Positions 20,437 through 30,599 of a DNA stretch of 64,000 bases are shown in pieces. The notes under the pieces are model-generated. The model saw nothing but the letters and a program-made list of their open reading frames with translations, did no database searches and was not told the origin of the DNA. This DNA is from Telopea speciosissima (taxonomy: Eukaryota; Streptophyta; Magnoliopsida; Proteales; Proteaceae), in the NCBI RefSeq assembly GCF_018873765.1, contig NC_057925.1, positions 22,889,568 to 22,953,567 of the forward strand, written 5' to 3'. Positions within the stretch are counted from its first letter, which is position 1; every line of letters starts with the position of its first letter. A program made the position numbers and the translations under genes.

Positions 20437-23041
20437 ATGGTCAAGAGCAAGGTTCTTATAGTTGGGGGCACAGGATACCTGGGGAAAAGGCTTGTGAAAG
20501 CAAGCTTAGCCCATGGTCATGTCACCTATGTCCTCCACCGGCCTGAGATCGGCGTTGACATAGAGAAGGTGCAAACCCTACTGTCATTTAAGGAGCAAGG
20601 GGCTCACCTTGTTGATGGATCGTTTAATGATCATCAAAGCCTTGTCAATGCCGTAAAATTAGTTGATGTTGTCATCTGCGCAATCTCTGGTGTCCACATT
20701 AGAAGCCATCATATCCTCCAACAGCTCAAGCTTGTTGACGCAATCAAACAGGCTGGAAACATCAAGGTATACAATAACATCCCCGGAAACTTATCCTCTC
20801 CAATTCCCTAAAGCTTGGCGGTGTGGTGGTGCTAAGTGGAGATGCCGACAGCTCATTGACTATGTTAAGCTCGGACCATTGGATGTCCAAACTGTCACGC
20901 ATCGGCATCTCCACCTAGCACTGCCGCACTACCGAGTTTTAGGAATTGGAGAGGGTCACTCACTGACCCTAATTTTGGGGTTTAATATGTGAAAGTTAGT
21001 GCTTGTCGCATTGGTCAAGTGCTCACTTGTTGAACGCTTGATCATAGGTTCAAGTTGTGAAAACAGCCTCTCTGGAAACAGGGGTAAGGTTGTGTACATT
21101 TGACCCTCCCCGGATGTTATTAAATGCAGGAGCCTTGTGCACTGGGTACGACCTTTTAATATGTGAAAGAACCTGACGTTTTTTCTGCTAAGTTAATAAT
21201 GTTTACTTGTTTAGCCAGGGGACCTTGTAATCTCGATCAGCGTAAGAGTGCAACTCAGGCCACCCCATCAGATGTAGGCTTAAATTAATTTTGTTTATAT
21301 CTATCCAGGCTTCATTCTTGGCCCTGTTTAGAATTGCTTAATTTGTTTGTGAGTTTGAGAAAAATAAAGTTGTTTCTATCATTTTTCATGAAGCTATTCC
21401 GACAGTAGTATTGTATGAGTGGTGCAGAGATTTTTGCCGTCGGAGTTTGGAACAGACCCCTCGCGGATGGCAAATGCCATGGAACCTGGAAGGGTGACAT
21501 TCGATGATAAGATGGTTGTGAGGAAGGCGATCAAAGATGCCGGCATTCCTTTCACTTATGTTTCTGCAAACTGCTTCGCCGGATACTTCCTTGGTGGTCT
21601 GTGTCAACTTGGTAGAATTATTCCTTCTAGGGACAGTGTTGTAATATTGGGAGATGGAAACCAGAAAGGTAATTAATTAATTTATACTGGGCATTGCATG
21701 CAGGGCCAGCTGGGATACTGTTGAATCTGCATTTATATAATGAATGCCCAGGGAGGAATCTTGTTAATATAATAGTTTAATATATTTGTGTCTTCATTTC
21801 CTTTTTGGCTTTGGCAGCAATTTATGTGGACAAGGATGACACTGCAGCATACACCATAAAAACCATTGAAGACCCACGTACACTCAATAAAACGCTTTAC
21901 CTACGCCCACCACAAAACATCTTGTCTCAGTTCGAGGTTGTCGGAATATGGGAGAAGCTCATGGGAAAAGTTCTACACAAGTCTACCATCTCCAAGGAAG
22001 ATTTCCTTGCTTCCATGAAAGGTAAGGTTGGGTTTCCCTTGCAGAAGGAATCAATACAACCAGATTTATTCATCCCCCACCTCCCTCCCCCAAAATATAA
22101 AAAAAGCACAACCAGAATTGATATTATTATTAGGGTCCACGTTTTGCAAAAAATTATATATATATATACAAAAATTTAGAGTTCATGTTCTTTGTGGGGG
22201 ATCGTGGCCCCTGTGTACCGAGCCAATGAGAGCACACATGTTGGCATCATAGGGGGCGGGTTGGTCATTTTGCCCCCCTATGTGTCTAGGCATGGGCGGT
22301 ATACTTCTCTCTCATAGAGAGCTTTTCTCATTTTTACTAAGGAGAAAGAACATTACCTGATCACGTATAGTTCATGTTCTCTATGGGGGAGCGTGGCCCC
22401 TATGCACGGGGCCAATGAGAGCACACATGTTGGCATCATAGGGGGTGGGTCGGTCATTTTGCCTCCCTATGTGTCTGGGCCAGGACGGTATACTTCTCCC
22501 TCATAGAGAACTTTTCTCATTTTTACTAAGGAGAAAGAACGTTACCTGATCACGTACAGTGCACAGCCCCTACGTCCAAGTAGCATTCTCTTTCCCTTAA
22601 AGAAAGTTAACCAATCCCATGATTAGTATGTTCCTATGCTTAGATACAAACTAATGCCTTTGTTTACCAAAAAAATTCATTGCCTTGTGCACGAAAAGAC
22701 CATTCAGCCCTAGTAAAATTGAAAATTGCATCCAAAGTTCAAACCAATGCCTCTACACGTATCTTAATTGGCTACTACCCTAGTGCAGGGCTACACGACC
22801 GATTATCGTTCTCTTGCCATTATAATTCAATTTTTATTTATTTTTATTTTTAATTTTATGTGTGCCTCAAACAACAGAGCAAAATTATGCCAAGGAAGTT
22901 AGATTGACGCACTACTATCATGTTTGCTACGAGGGTTGCCTTACAAATTTTGAAATAGGAGAGGATGGAGAGGAGGCTTCAAGGCTTTACCCCGAAGTCA
23001 ACTACACAAGGGTGGACAAATATCTCAAACGCTACATATAA
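20437..23041 (+). CDS. Isoflavone-reductase-like NADPH reductase, pinoresinol/lariciresinol reductase-like (4 exons)
   Basis: Exons 20437-20766, 21428-21668, 21818-22021 and 22878-23041 have GT-AG borders, keep frame (phases 0, 1, 1) and total 939 nt, 312 residues, the usual family length. The start is the first ATG after a TATA box. Residues 5-18 carry the Rossmann motif VLIVGGTGYLGKRL (GxxGxxG, NADPH binding). ASF-like GSFNDHQSLVNAVKLVDVVI and RFLPSEFGTDP follow. The family's catalytic lysine lies in TFDDKMVVRKAI, and the end is YEGCLTNFEI...LYPEV...YLKRYI. The segment PEIGVDIEKVQTLLSF and the SGVHIRSHHILQQLKLV stretch resemble pinoresinol(-lariciresinol) reductases; FDDKM/ANCFAGYFLGGL also fits phenylcoumaran benzylic ether reductases. 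Family members reduce lignans or related phenylpropanoids in the cytosol; the exact substrate cannot be read here. Introns 1 and 3 contain MITEs, and a hAT element sits 24 bp after the stop. Confidence 0.93.
20794..20955. mobile_element. Tourist-like MITE in reductase intron 1
   Basis: TCCTCTCCAATTCCCTAAAG at the left end and an inverted TTTTAGGAATTGGAGAGGG at the right bound 162 bp; inner arms GTGGAGATGC / GCATCTCCAC also pair. Flanks are TTA and TCA, an imperfect 3-bp duplication. A second copy at 25287-25468 has perfect TAA flanks. Three-base TTA/TAA duplications with short TIRs fit PIF/Harbinger-derived MITEs. Confidence 0.75.
22181..22558. repeat. Tandemly duplicated 189-bp unit, each holding a 136-bp inverted-repeat element (intron 3)
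   Basis: Units 22181-22369 and 22370-22558 are close copies. Within each, GTTCTCTATGGGGGAG (22376; variant at 22187) pairs with CTCCCTCATAGAGAAC (ending 22511; variant at 22322), giving MITE-like bodies 22187-22322 and 22376-22511. The shared tail includes TTTTCTCATTTTTACTAAGG and ACCTGATCACGTA. The MITE superfamily is not clear. Confidence 0.8.
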
Positions 23042-23064
23042 AAATAGTTTCTTTAGCTACAAAT

Positions 23065-24666
23065 AAGGGTGTCAAACGATGCGGTTCTGGTTATTCGGTT
23101 TAGTTGCAGTGCGGTTTATATTTTGATAAGGTGAAATCAAAATCGAACCGGATAGGAATCAGCCAAAATTAGAATCGTTTTGCATACGATCCGATTTTAC
23201 CAATTTCTATTCAATTTTTGTTATCCGATTCACAACCGGCTTACATTCGGTTTGCATAGTATCGTTTTGGGAAACAGTAATGAAGACAACCTTGGTTTTC
23301 AATGCCTTTATATTCCCATGTTTCCCCATTCTCTCCCGGTCCCCCTCACTCATCATATTTCCTATGCCTATATGATAAAAATAAAAAACTTACCATCTTC
23401 ACCCATCCTTTTCCTTTCCTATTCTTTGTTTTTTCATTTTTTTTTTCTTCTTCACTCTCACATGATGAGCAAACTATTTCTTCTATTAAAAAGTAGGATT
23501 TTGTTAATCCATTTTAACATCATCCATAATTTTCAATTCATACTTGAACTAATATAATATAAAGTTAACCCATGGCATTTTACTTATTTTATGCTTCAAG
23601 TTGATGCAATAATTATATTTATTAAATTAATTATATGTTATTAATTAATCCAATTGATGCATGGGTAAGGGTGTCAATCGGTTCGGTTTCGGGTATTCGG
23701 TCCGGTTTCGATTCGGTTCCATGCATTATAGGTGTGACCTGAAATCGAACCGATACCCGGCTCGGTTTTGTACTTGCAACCGAATCCGAACCCCCCTCGG
23801 TTCGGTTCGGTCTCGGTTCTATTTCGGTTTCATAAAACGGTTTTCATTCGGGTCTCATTTGGTTTTTACTGCAATATAATTTGGTTCTTGTATATGGTTC
23901 CTTTTTTTTTATGGAATGACAACCCCATCAAACCTTCAAATTAACAATACTACTTTGTTTTTAGTAAATTTCAAAATGTCTTGCCGATTAGATATTTAGA
24001 TCGTTCGGACTTAGGAAAAAATGGAACGTTTGAATTTGAAGGAATTGTAAGATTAACTTGAAGTAAAAGAGTAAGATTAAAATAAAAACAATAAAATAGG
24101 AAAGGGAATATGAAAAGCCAATCGGTTAGAGAATTAGAGTTATAGTGATAAACAATTACCAAAAAACAAATACGGTTTTGATTACTTACTTACCTTAAAT
24201 ATTTAATTACTTAATTATCTTATTAAATATCTTTTACCCAATTAAAAGAAATAGGGTTTGGGGATTAAATGGGTATTCGGTTCGGTTTTGGTTCAAACCG
24301 ACGGTTTTAGACATGGAATCGAAACCGAACCGGACCGAATTAATATATCCAATATTTGAACCGAAACCAAACCGAATTAATTCGGTTTGGCTCGGCTCGG
24401 TTTCGGATTCGGTTTTCGATTTCGGTTAGATATTGACACCCTTATGCATGGGTTAGTATTAAAGTAAGAGGTATCGGTTTTTATTTGGTTTTTCCGGTTT
24501 CTTATTCGGTTTAAAACCATAGTTTTGCAGTGAAAGTCAAAACCGAACCGGAAAAAGAACCTATAAAATCAAAACCGGATCATTTTTCTGCGGTGCGGTA
24601 CGGTTCGATCGTAAACGGTCGATTCCGGTTCCGATATTCGGTTTCGATTCCATTTTGACATCCTTA
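23065..24666. mobile_element. hAT-type non-autonomous element H1, just downstream of the reductase gene
   Basis: TAAGGGTGTCAA at the left and TTTTGACATCCTTA at the right form the TIRs. Flanks GCTACAAA (23057-23064) and GCTACGAA (24667-24674) are an 8-bp target duplication with one change, as expected for hAT. The paralogous flank at about 15184-15200 has the empty site (TACAAAGCTACAAC). Subterminal regions are runs of CGGTTCGG/TTCGGTTT. Without the nested H2 it is ~815 bp. It encodes nothing. Confidence 0.9.
23666..24444. mobile_element. hAT-type non-autonomous element H2, nested in H1
   Basis: Perfect TIRs TAAGGGTGTCAA / TTGACACCCTTA and a perfect 8-bp duplication TGCATGGG (23658-23665, 24445-24452). 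The 779-bp body is dominated at its ends by TCGGTTCGGTTTCGG-type repeats, inverted between the two ends (CCGAACCG). With H3 it makes a subfamily ending AATTGACACCCTTA or a close variant. Confidence 0.92.
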
Positions 24667-25050
24667 GCTACGAAGCTACAACAACTACTACTACTATTGA
24701 GCTTTATCCCAAGTAAATAGGGTCGGTTATATGGACATTGTTCCAAATATAGGGTAATGATTTGTTGTTATTGTAATATTTTTATGATAAAAAAAAAATT
24801 AATTTCTACTAAAAGAGAAATCATTCAAAATAAATATTGATTTGTGACTTCAAAGCATAGAATGAGAAGGGAACTCTATCTAGATAAATTTAAGTTATAT
24901 TTTCTGTTGCACTGGGGGATTATTTTCATTTATGTTAAGGAATGATGAAAAATAAAGTCAAATATAAATGAAAAATAAAAGAAAAGTGATGAATAATACG
25001 GAGAAAAGATAATAGAATTGGAGTAAAATTCCTAATGAAGGAGGAAGATT
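24667..25050. repeat. 3' flank of the intact reductase copy, paralogous to 15185-15556
   Basis: Aligned over ~375 bp with single-base and short-indel differences, in the same order and strand. This shows that the duplication included sequence beyond the 3' UTR. Similarity ends just after CCTAATGAAGGAG. Confidence 0.85.
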
Positions 25051-25286
25051 CTTTTTCCTCCTTAGGGTAAACCAGATTTCATTACAAGTAGGGGTTAAAT
25101 TTGGATCCAAAAAAATAACTTGAAGCCGCTCAAAATTTTCTGGGCTTGGGAAGGAATTTTTGGCCCATCACCTGGGCTTAGGACTAGAACTCAACACAAG
25201 CGTGTCCTTGCTGGGCTTCGGGTTGAGCTTCCATTTTGTTGAACTGGTGGCAACCCAAGAAGGGGTGAATTAGTTGGGAAAATAAT
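25051..25286. other. Intergenic sequence, nothing recognised
   Basis: No ORF or repeat boundary of note. Confidence 0.4.
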
Positions 25287-25468
25287 CTTCTCCAATTCCC
25301 TAAAGCTCGGCAGTGCGGCAGTGCTAGGTGGAGATGCTGACACGTGATAGCTCGGTCATGCAACGGTCTGAGCTCATTGACTATGTTGAACTCGGATCGT
25401 TAGATGTCTGACTTGCCAGGTGTCGGCGTCTCCACCTAGCACTGCCGAACTTTAAGAATTGGAGAGGA
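25287..25468. mobile_element. Tourist-like MITE, second copy
   Basis: Same family as the intron-1 MITE: TCTTCTCCAATTCCCTAAAG at the left, inverted TTTAAGAATTGGAGAGGA at the right, and shared inner GTGCTAGGTGGAGATGC. Direct TAA flanks (25284-25286, 25469-25471) mark a 3-bp target duplication. Confidence 0.8.
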
Positions 25469-25471
25469 TAA

Positions 25472-26020
25472 TAATCCGAATTAGTTGATACCGAATTATA
25501 GGCCTAAATTAAAATTTACTATGCAAATCGAAAGATTAATCCTAATAGTGAGGGGGGGGGGAGGAAAGAGACAATGATTACACAATAATATTTATAGTGG
25601 TTTGACCTCTTAATGATAGCCACACAATTGGATTTTTTATATGGATTAATTTTTGCATGGCATTGATCAAGTCTTCTCACAATTATTTTCCCACGTTTAT
25701 CAGTAAACCCAAGTAGTTTTCCGAACTACTAGAACAAAAGTTCGGTCATTTAATTTATGTTATCTTTCTTGGTGTGAAGGATTGATAAACCTCCAAATTT
25801 CTTATAAATTATGAACTGACCTAATGATTCTTTAGAGCTTGAAAGATGCATTTTAATACCTGACCTTTGGCGTACAAAGTACAAAGCAAACACTATCTCT
25901 GTATTAGTGTATCACTGATTGGATTAATAACAATTAAGCATAACATTTGGGAGCTGCCAAGATCCATTAAACCTGAATTTACATAATAAGAAAAGTTTCA
26001 ATTCAAACAGTTGCTGGAAA
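25472..26020. other. Intergenic sequence, nothing recognised
   Basis: AT-rich with a run of nine or more G at 25551-25561; no coding sequence supported. Confidence 0.4.
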
Positions 26021-26100
26021 TTGGGAACTATACTGAAATAGAGAAAAGTTTTGGTGAAGAAGCAAGGAGTTGTTGTTCCCCTTGTAGGACCAACCCATCT

Positions 26101-26430
26101 CTACTTTGCTTTGGCTTTAAGGCTAACAGCAACAAGGGGTTGAGCTTTTCTGTAAACTTGCTGAATTCGAAGTGAAGCGGCTTTGAATTTGATGGTTCCT
26201 TCCTTTGCAGGTGCAATGTCTGATTGATGAAGGGCAGGTTGATGTCTCATTTCCCCATCCACAGTAAGGCCCAAATGAGAGGAAGAAACCAAGTCAGTGG
26301 GGAAGTTGTGGTTGATGGCTCCCTGAGGAATAACAACTTCTTGTTGAAGACTAGTCCTGTCTACGTTCATGGGTAACTTCAAAGGAGGAAGTATATCAGT
26401 TGGGAAGAAGTTGTAGACAAGGCCTGCCAT
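26101..26430 (-). CDS. Small uncharacterised plant protein (109 aa) with an N-terminal FFPTD motif
   Basis: A single-exon frame from ATG at 26430 begins MAGLVYNFFPTDILPPLK and ends AVSLKAKAK. The start MAG-x2-YNFFPTD recalls a family of short, uncharacterised angiosperm proteins that begin with a Y-(N/Y)-F-(F/Y)-PTD motif. I recognise the pattern but cannot name a function. No signal peptide or membrane segment is visible; the C-terminus is basic. A possible TATA box on the minus strand (CTATAAG, plus 26506-26512) lies ~80 bp upstream, and the 5' leader is free of ATGs near the start. The lack of frame damage amid decayed repeats supports a real gene, but the short length makes a chance ORF possible. 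Confidence 0.5.
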   Translation of the reverse strand: MAGLVYNFFPTDILPPLKLPMNVDRTSLQQEVVIPQGAINHNFPTDLVSSSHLGLTVDGEMRHQPALHQSDIAPAKEGTIKFKAASLRIQQVYRKAQPLVAVSLKAKAK

Positions 26431-26701
26431 TGTTTCTCAGTCAATATTGGAACAGAAGGAAAAGAGTTACAGAAGCTGTGAGTGAGAAGAGAACTTGTGA
26501 TCTCCTTATAGTAAATTTGAAGAGAATCAAGAGAAACGAAAGACAGATTTTGTTTTTGGGGGGATAAGGAAACAAACTTAATTAGTTAAAGGGCATAGTC
26601 CTAGATACATGAACAAGAAAGATAGAGAAGCGTGAGAGGCAGAATGGGTAAAGTCAGCTACTAAATTTAATAAGTAACCCAAAACTACCATCACGATTCA
26701 A

Positions 26702-26795
26702 GCACGGTGCTGCGCGCACAGTGTTTGCCTTACCCCTGCCCTAATGCCTTGCCCGAATGGGGGTAAGGTGGTCATTGTGTGCAGCACCATGTCTG
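26702..26795. repeat. Short foldback, MITE-like
   Basis: GCACGGTGCTGCGCGCACAG on the left pairs with CATTGTGTGCAGCACCATGT on the right (a few mismatches) around a ~50-bp loop. Target duplication not clear. Confidence 0.55.
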
Positions 26796-26925
26796 GGCAG
26801 CTCGACAGTAGTTGCCTAAAATTGGATTGGCGAATCACCTACCACAGCTACTGTAGGAAGTGATGGGAAAGACCTTTGTGATAATTGTATGTGCCAGAAT
26901 TTGTAACCGGATTAATTTACATGCC

Positions 26926-27464
26926 CAGGGCTGTCAATCGGTTTGTTTCGGGTCAGTTTAAGAAACAAAATATAGAAATCAAAATCGAATCGAACTGAGA
27001 ATAGGAATACAGTTTCAAAACCGAAACCGAATTGATTAAGTTTGGTTTGTTTTCGGTTTTATTCGGTTTTGTATTCAACTTCTTAGTGAGTTTTAATTTG
27101 ATTTTATATTCGGTTTAGGTGCTATTTTAAAAAAGTTTGGGCCAACTTTTTACATCTTCATAAATAAAATATCTATATATGTTAGGATCATAGTCCACCA
27201 AACTTTCCCAAGCACTGAAATGGAAAAGAGTTTATCCTCCATATTAGATTAAAAATTTTAAAAAGAATATAATTTCATACGATTCCTTATTCGGTTTGAA
27301 AATAGATAATTCGATTCGGTTTAATGGTTTTAGGCATAAAACCAAAACTGAACTAAACCTAAAAAAGAGTCCAGCTTTGGAAAACAAAACCGAATCAATT
27401 TTTTTCGGTTCAATTTTAAACGACCTGTTTCGGTTTCGGTTTCAGTTTTAAATTGACACCCTTA
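26926..27464. mobile_element. hAT-type non-autonomous element H3
   Basis: Ends CAGGGCTGTCAATCGG and AAATTGACACCCTTA with GTTTCGG-rich subterminal runs; direct repeats TACATGCC (26918-26925 and 27463-27470) are an 8-bp duplication that overlaps the last bases of the right TIR by two. Same family as H2 but more diverged. Confidence 0.8.
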
Positions 27465-27879
27465 CATGCCCCTTCTTATAAATTGTAATTGTAATCACTT
27501 AAATAAAAGGGCAAATGTGATAAATTCAAATCAAAATAGGATTCTCCAGCTCAAAGGATTAGACTCGGTAAGTTTGAGCTGTAACTTAGTCAAGAGCGGC
27601 TAGAAGAAAGAGACGACAGACGATCCTAAGAACACACTTGCAGGTTGTGGCGTGTTAACCGTGAATCAGTCCACCTTTTAATGAGATGGATCTCTTCATA
27701 ATATAATATTCAATGAAGATTTCAATCGACTGCAATCTAATTTAAAGAAGGAAACCCAGTGATTACATGTTTAGAATGGAAACTAGAATATCACAAATAT
27801 GGTAAGAGATAATGGAAAAAGAAGGTAACATAATATCACAATCCTTGATTGAGATCTTCTGTTGATACATCCCCTCAAG

Positions 27880-28631
27880 TAAGGGTGTCAAATGGTGCGG
27901 TTTTGGTTCGGTGCACATTTTGCAAGGTAGAAATCAAAACCGCACTGGATAAGATTCACCCAAAATCAGAATCGTTTTATGTGTGGTGCAGTTTTAGCGG
28001 TTTCTATTCGGTTTTCGTTATCCGGTTTACATGCGGTTCGTAATACCGGTTTCACCTTTGTATCTTTTAATTTTATTTTCCATATCCTTGTTATGTGAGA
28101 GAAATTATATTGTTTCATACACATCTAACTCTAGGCAAAGTTCGTACCAAAAAATAAAAAAAATAAAAAAACTCTAGGCAAAGTTCACTTAGACATGCTA
28201 GTTGCAATGATAATTTTAAGTGATTACTCATGGCCGCAAAGTACCGTAAGGAAAATCAACCTGAGGACATCACCAATCCATATCCCACTCAATTCATTAA
28301 AAAAGTCCACTAAGACAAGCTCGTACTAAAACCTTCTGCCCCTTTATGAATTTGGCACTCAAACTAAAATTCAAAAAAATCGCATTAAGGAGTCTTAATA
28401 TTTTAGAGCGCTTGACACCATTTTTAAACAAATAAGAATATTTCTAATCTCAGTTCTCTACCCGATTTCTATTCCGTTAACCGACGGTTTTCCGATTTTG
28501 AATCGAACCGAACCGGTAATAGAACCTATCAAATCAGAATTCGTGTTGTTTTTATACGGTGCAGTTCAGTTCGATCTAAATGGTCGGTTCCAGTTCCGAC
28601 AATCAGTTTCTGTTCCATTTTGACACCCTTA
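27880..28631. mobile_element. hAT-type non-autonomous element H4, inserted at the Copia LTR junction
   Basis: Perfect TIRs TAAGGGTGTCAA / TTGACACCCTTA and perfect 8-bp duplication CCCTCAAG (27872-27879, 28632-28639). The target is the Copia polypurine tract. Its 3' end CAGTTTCTGTTCCATTTTGA groups it with H1. Confidence 0.93.
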
Positions 28632-28689
28632 CCCTCAAGTTGGAGTGTTGCGGCAGTGGAGCTTCAATTTGTCATCAATTTGTCATGAA

Positions 28690-30117
28690 TCCATTGAAAA
28701 TGAACAGTAAAGAGTCCCTTGGTGAAAATGTCAGCTAGTTAATCTTTAATGGAAATGAATTAGACATTGTGTTCATGTTTGACAATGTTATTAAGAACGA
28801 AGTGGAAGTCGATTTCTACGTGTTTAGTGCGCGTGTGGAACACAAGATTGGCCGATAAGTAGGTTGCACTGATGTTGTCTCACCAAAGTATCGGCGCTTG
28901 TGTTAGAGGGATGCCTAGTTCTTGAAATATAGATTTTAGCAGGTGAATTCTGCACACGTGTCAGCAAGGGTGTTATATTCTGACTCGGTTGAGGAGCGTG
29001 ATACCATTTTCTGCTTCTTGGAGGCCCAATAAAGTAAGTTGGAACCCATAAAAAATGGCATACCCGTCGGTGGACTTGCAGTCATCACAATTACCCGCCC
29101 AGTCCAATAATGCTTGAAGACATGTGTTAGGAGACTTCTCAATAAGTAGGCCATGGGAATGGGTATGCTTCATGTACCACAATATTCTCTTCACAATGGA
29201 CCAATGATCCTCAGAGGGGCTGTGCATGAACTGGAAAGCCTGATTCACTGAAAATGCCACATCAAGGTATGTTAAGGTAATATTTAGGAGGGCACCCACA
29301 ATACTACGGTACTGAGTGGGGTCTTTGAGAGGAACACCCCCTGAGTCTGATGCTTTAACGGTAGTAGCAATGGGGGTGAGAATTGGCATACACTCCGTCA
29401 TACCAGCCTGCTTCAATAAATCTGAAATATAACGTGACCAAGAAAGAATAATCCCATTGGAATGGGGAATGATCTCCATGCCGAGAAAGAAACTCAGAGG
29501 GCTCAAGTCCTTAATGGAGAAGGAATTTGCCAGTTGTGTAAGAAGAGACTGCACGTGAGAGGGTTGGCTGATTGTAACAAGGATATCGTCGACATACACA
29601 AGAACATATGATGTGATAGAGCCTCGCTTATAAATGAATAGAGATGGGTCGGTTTGGGATGACCAAAAACTGGAGGCAGAGAGAAAATGAGATAATCTAT
29701 GGAACCAGACACATGGTTCCTGCTTGAGGCCATACAAGGACTTGTGGAGGCAGCATACATGATTTGTGTGCGTGGGATCTTCAAAGCCAGGGGGTTGCAC
29801 CATGTAAATTTCTTCAATAAGGACACCGTGCAAGAATGCATGCATAGAGCTAGCGTATAGGCCAACCATTAGAAACCACACTGGAGAGCACTGTTCTGAT
29901 GGTAGTGGGCTTGACCACGGGACTGAAAGTATCTATGTAGTCCAAATCCTGTTGCTGATGGAACCCTTCGGCAACAAGTTGCACCTTGTACACTAGTACT
30001 GTCAGTCTTTCTCTTGATGTGGTAAATCCACTTGCATCCCACTACATTTTTGTGAGGTGGCAGAGGTACTAAGGACCAGTTGTTATTTCTCAAAAGAGCA
30101 TTGAACTCGGAGACCAT
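28690..30117 (-). pseudogene. Copia reverse transcriptase-RNase H, broken
   Basis: 30117-29869 starts the RT ([21 protein letters not shown]), then after a frame break 29881-28973 carries HGVLIEEIYMVQPPGFED, LHKSLYGLKQEP, the catalytic LVYVDDILVT and FLGMEI. The RNase H follows across another break: [33 protein letters not shown] and LADIFTKGL, ending near 28690. Expected order and spacing for Copia pol; the sequence is disabled by several stops. Confidence 0.88.
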
Positions 30118-30599
30118 GGGGTTGTGCTACTCAGGAACCCTGTTTGCCTATGAAAAACAAGTTGGTTCAGTAGCAGAGGTGGTGGTTTGGGAAATGTGGG
30201 CTTGGTTTGGTCTAGGGAAAAAGGCTCATTGTCTATATGCAGGTGGGAGGAGGGAGAGGGTTCACTGAAGAAACACTGGGGGTAGTAGGGGTATGGTAAA
30301 GATCCTCAATGGATCGATTCTAATAGGGGAGAGAATGAGGAGGACAATGATGTAGGGAGGTGGGGGGAGGGGAGGGATGGGGTTGGGGTTAGTAATTGGA
30401 GGCGGTAAGGGAGAGGGAATGGAGTTGGGAGCAGCAGCCCATGGGAATGATGAGGGAGAAGGAGAGAGGGGTGGGAGCCAAAGATAAAATGGGAGCGGAA
30501 GGAAAACCTGGTTTCATTGAAGTGGACATGGCCCACAATGTAAATGCGGTTAGTGGAATAACCAGTGTGGGAGGGCTAACCCAATAAGCACACACGACT

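Noticed and set aside
23180..23557. 125-residue ORF with hydrophobic Phe-rich tail
   Set aside because: Lies inside the hAT-type element H1 in T-rich sequence; no domain or gene structure.
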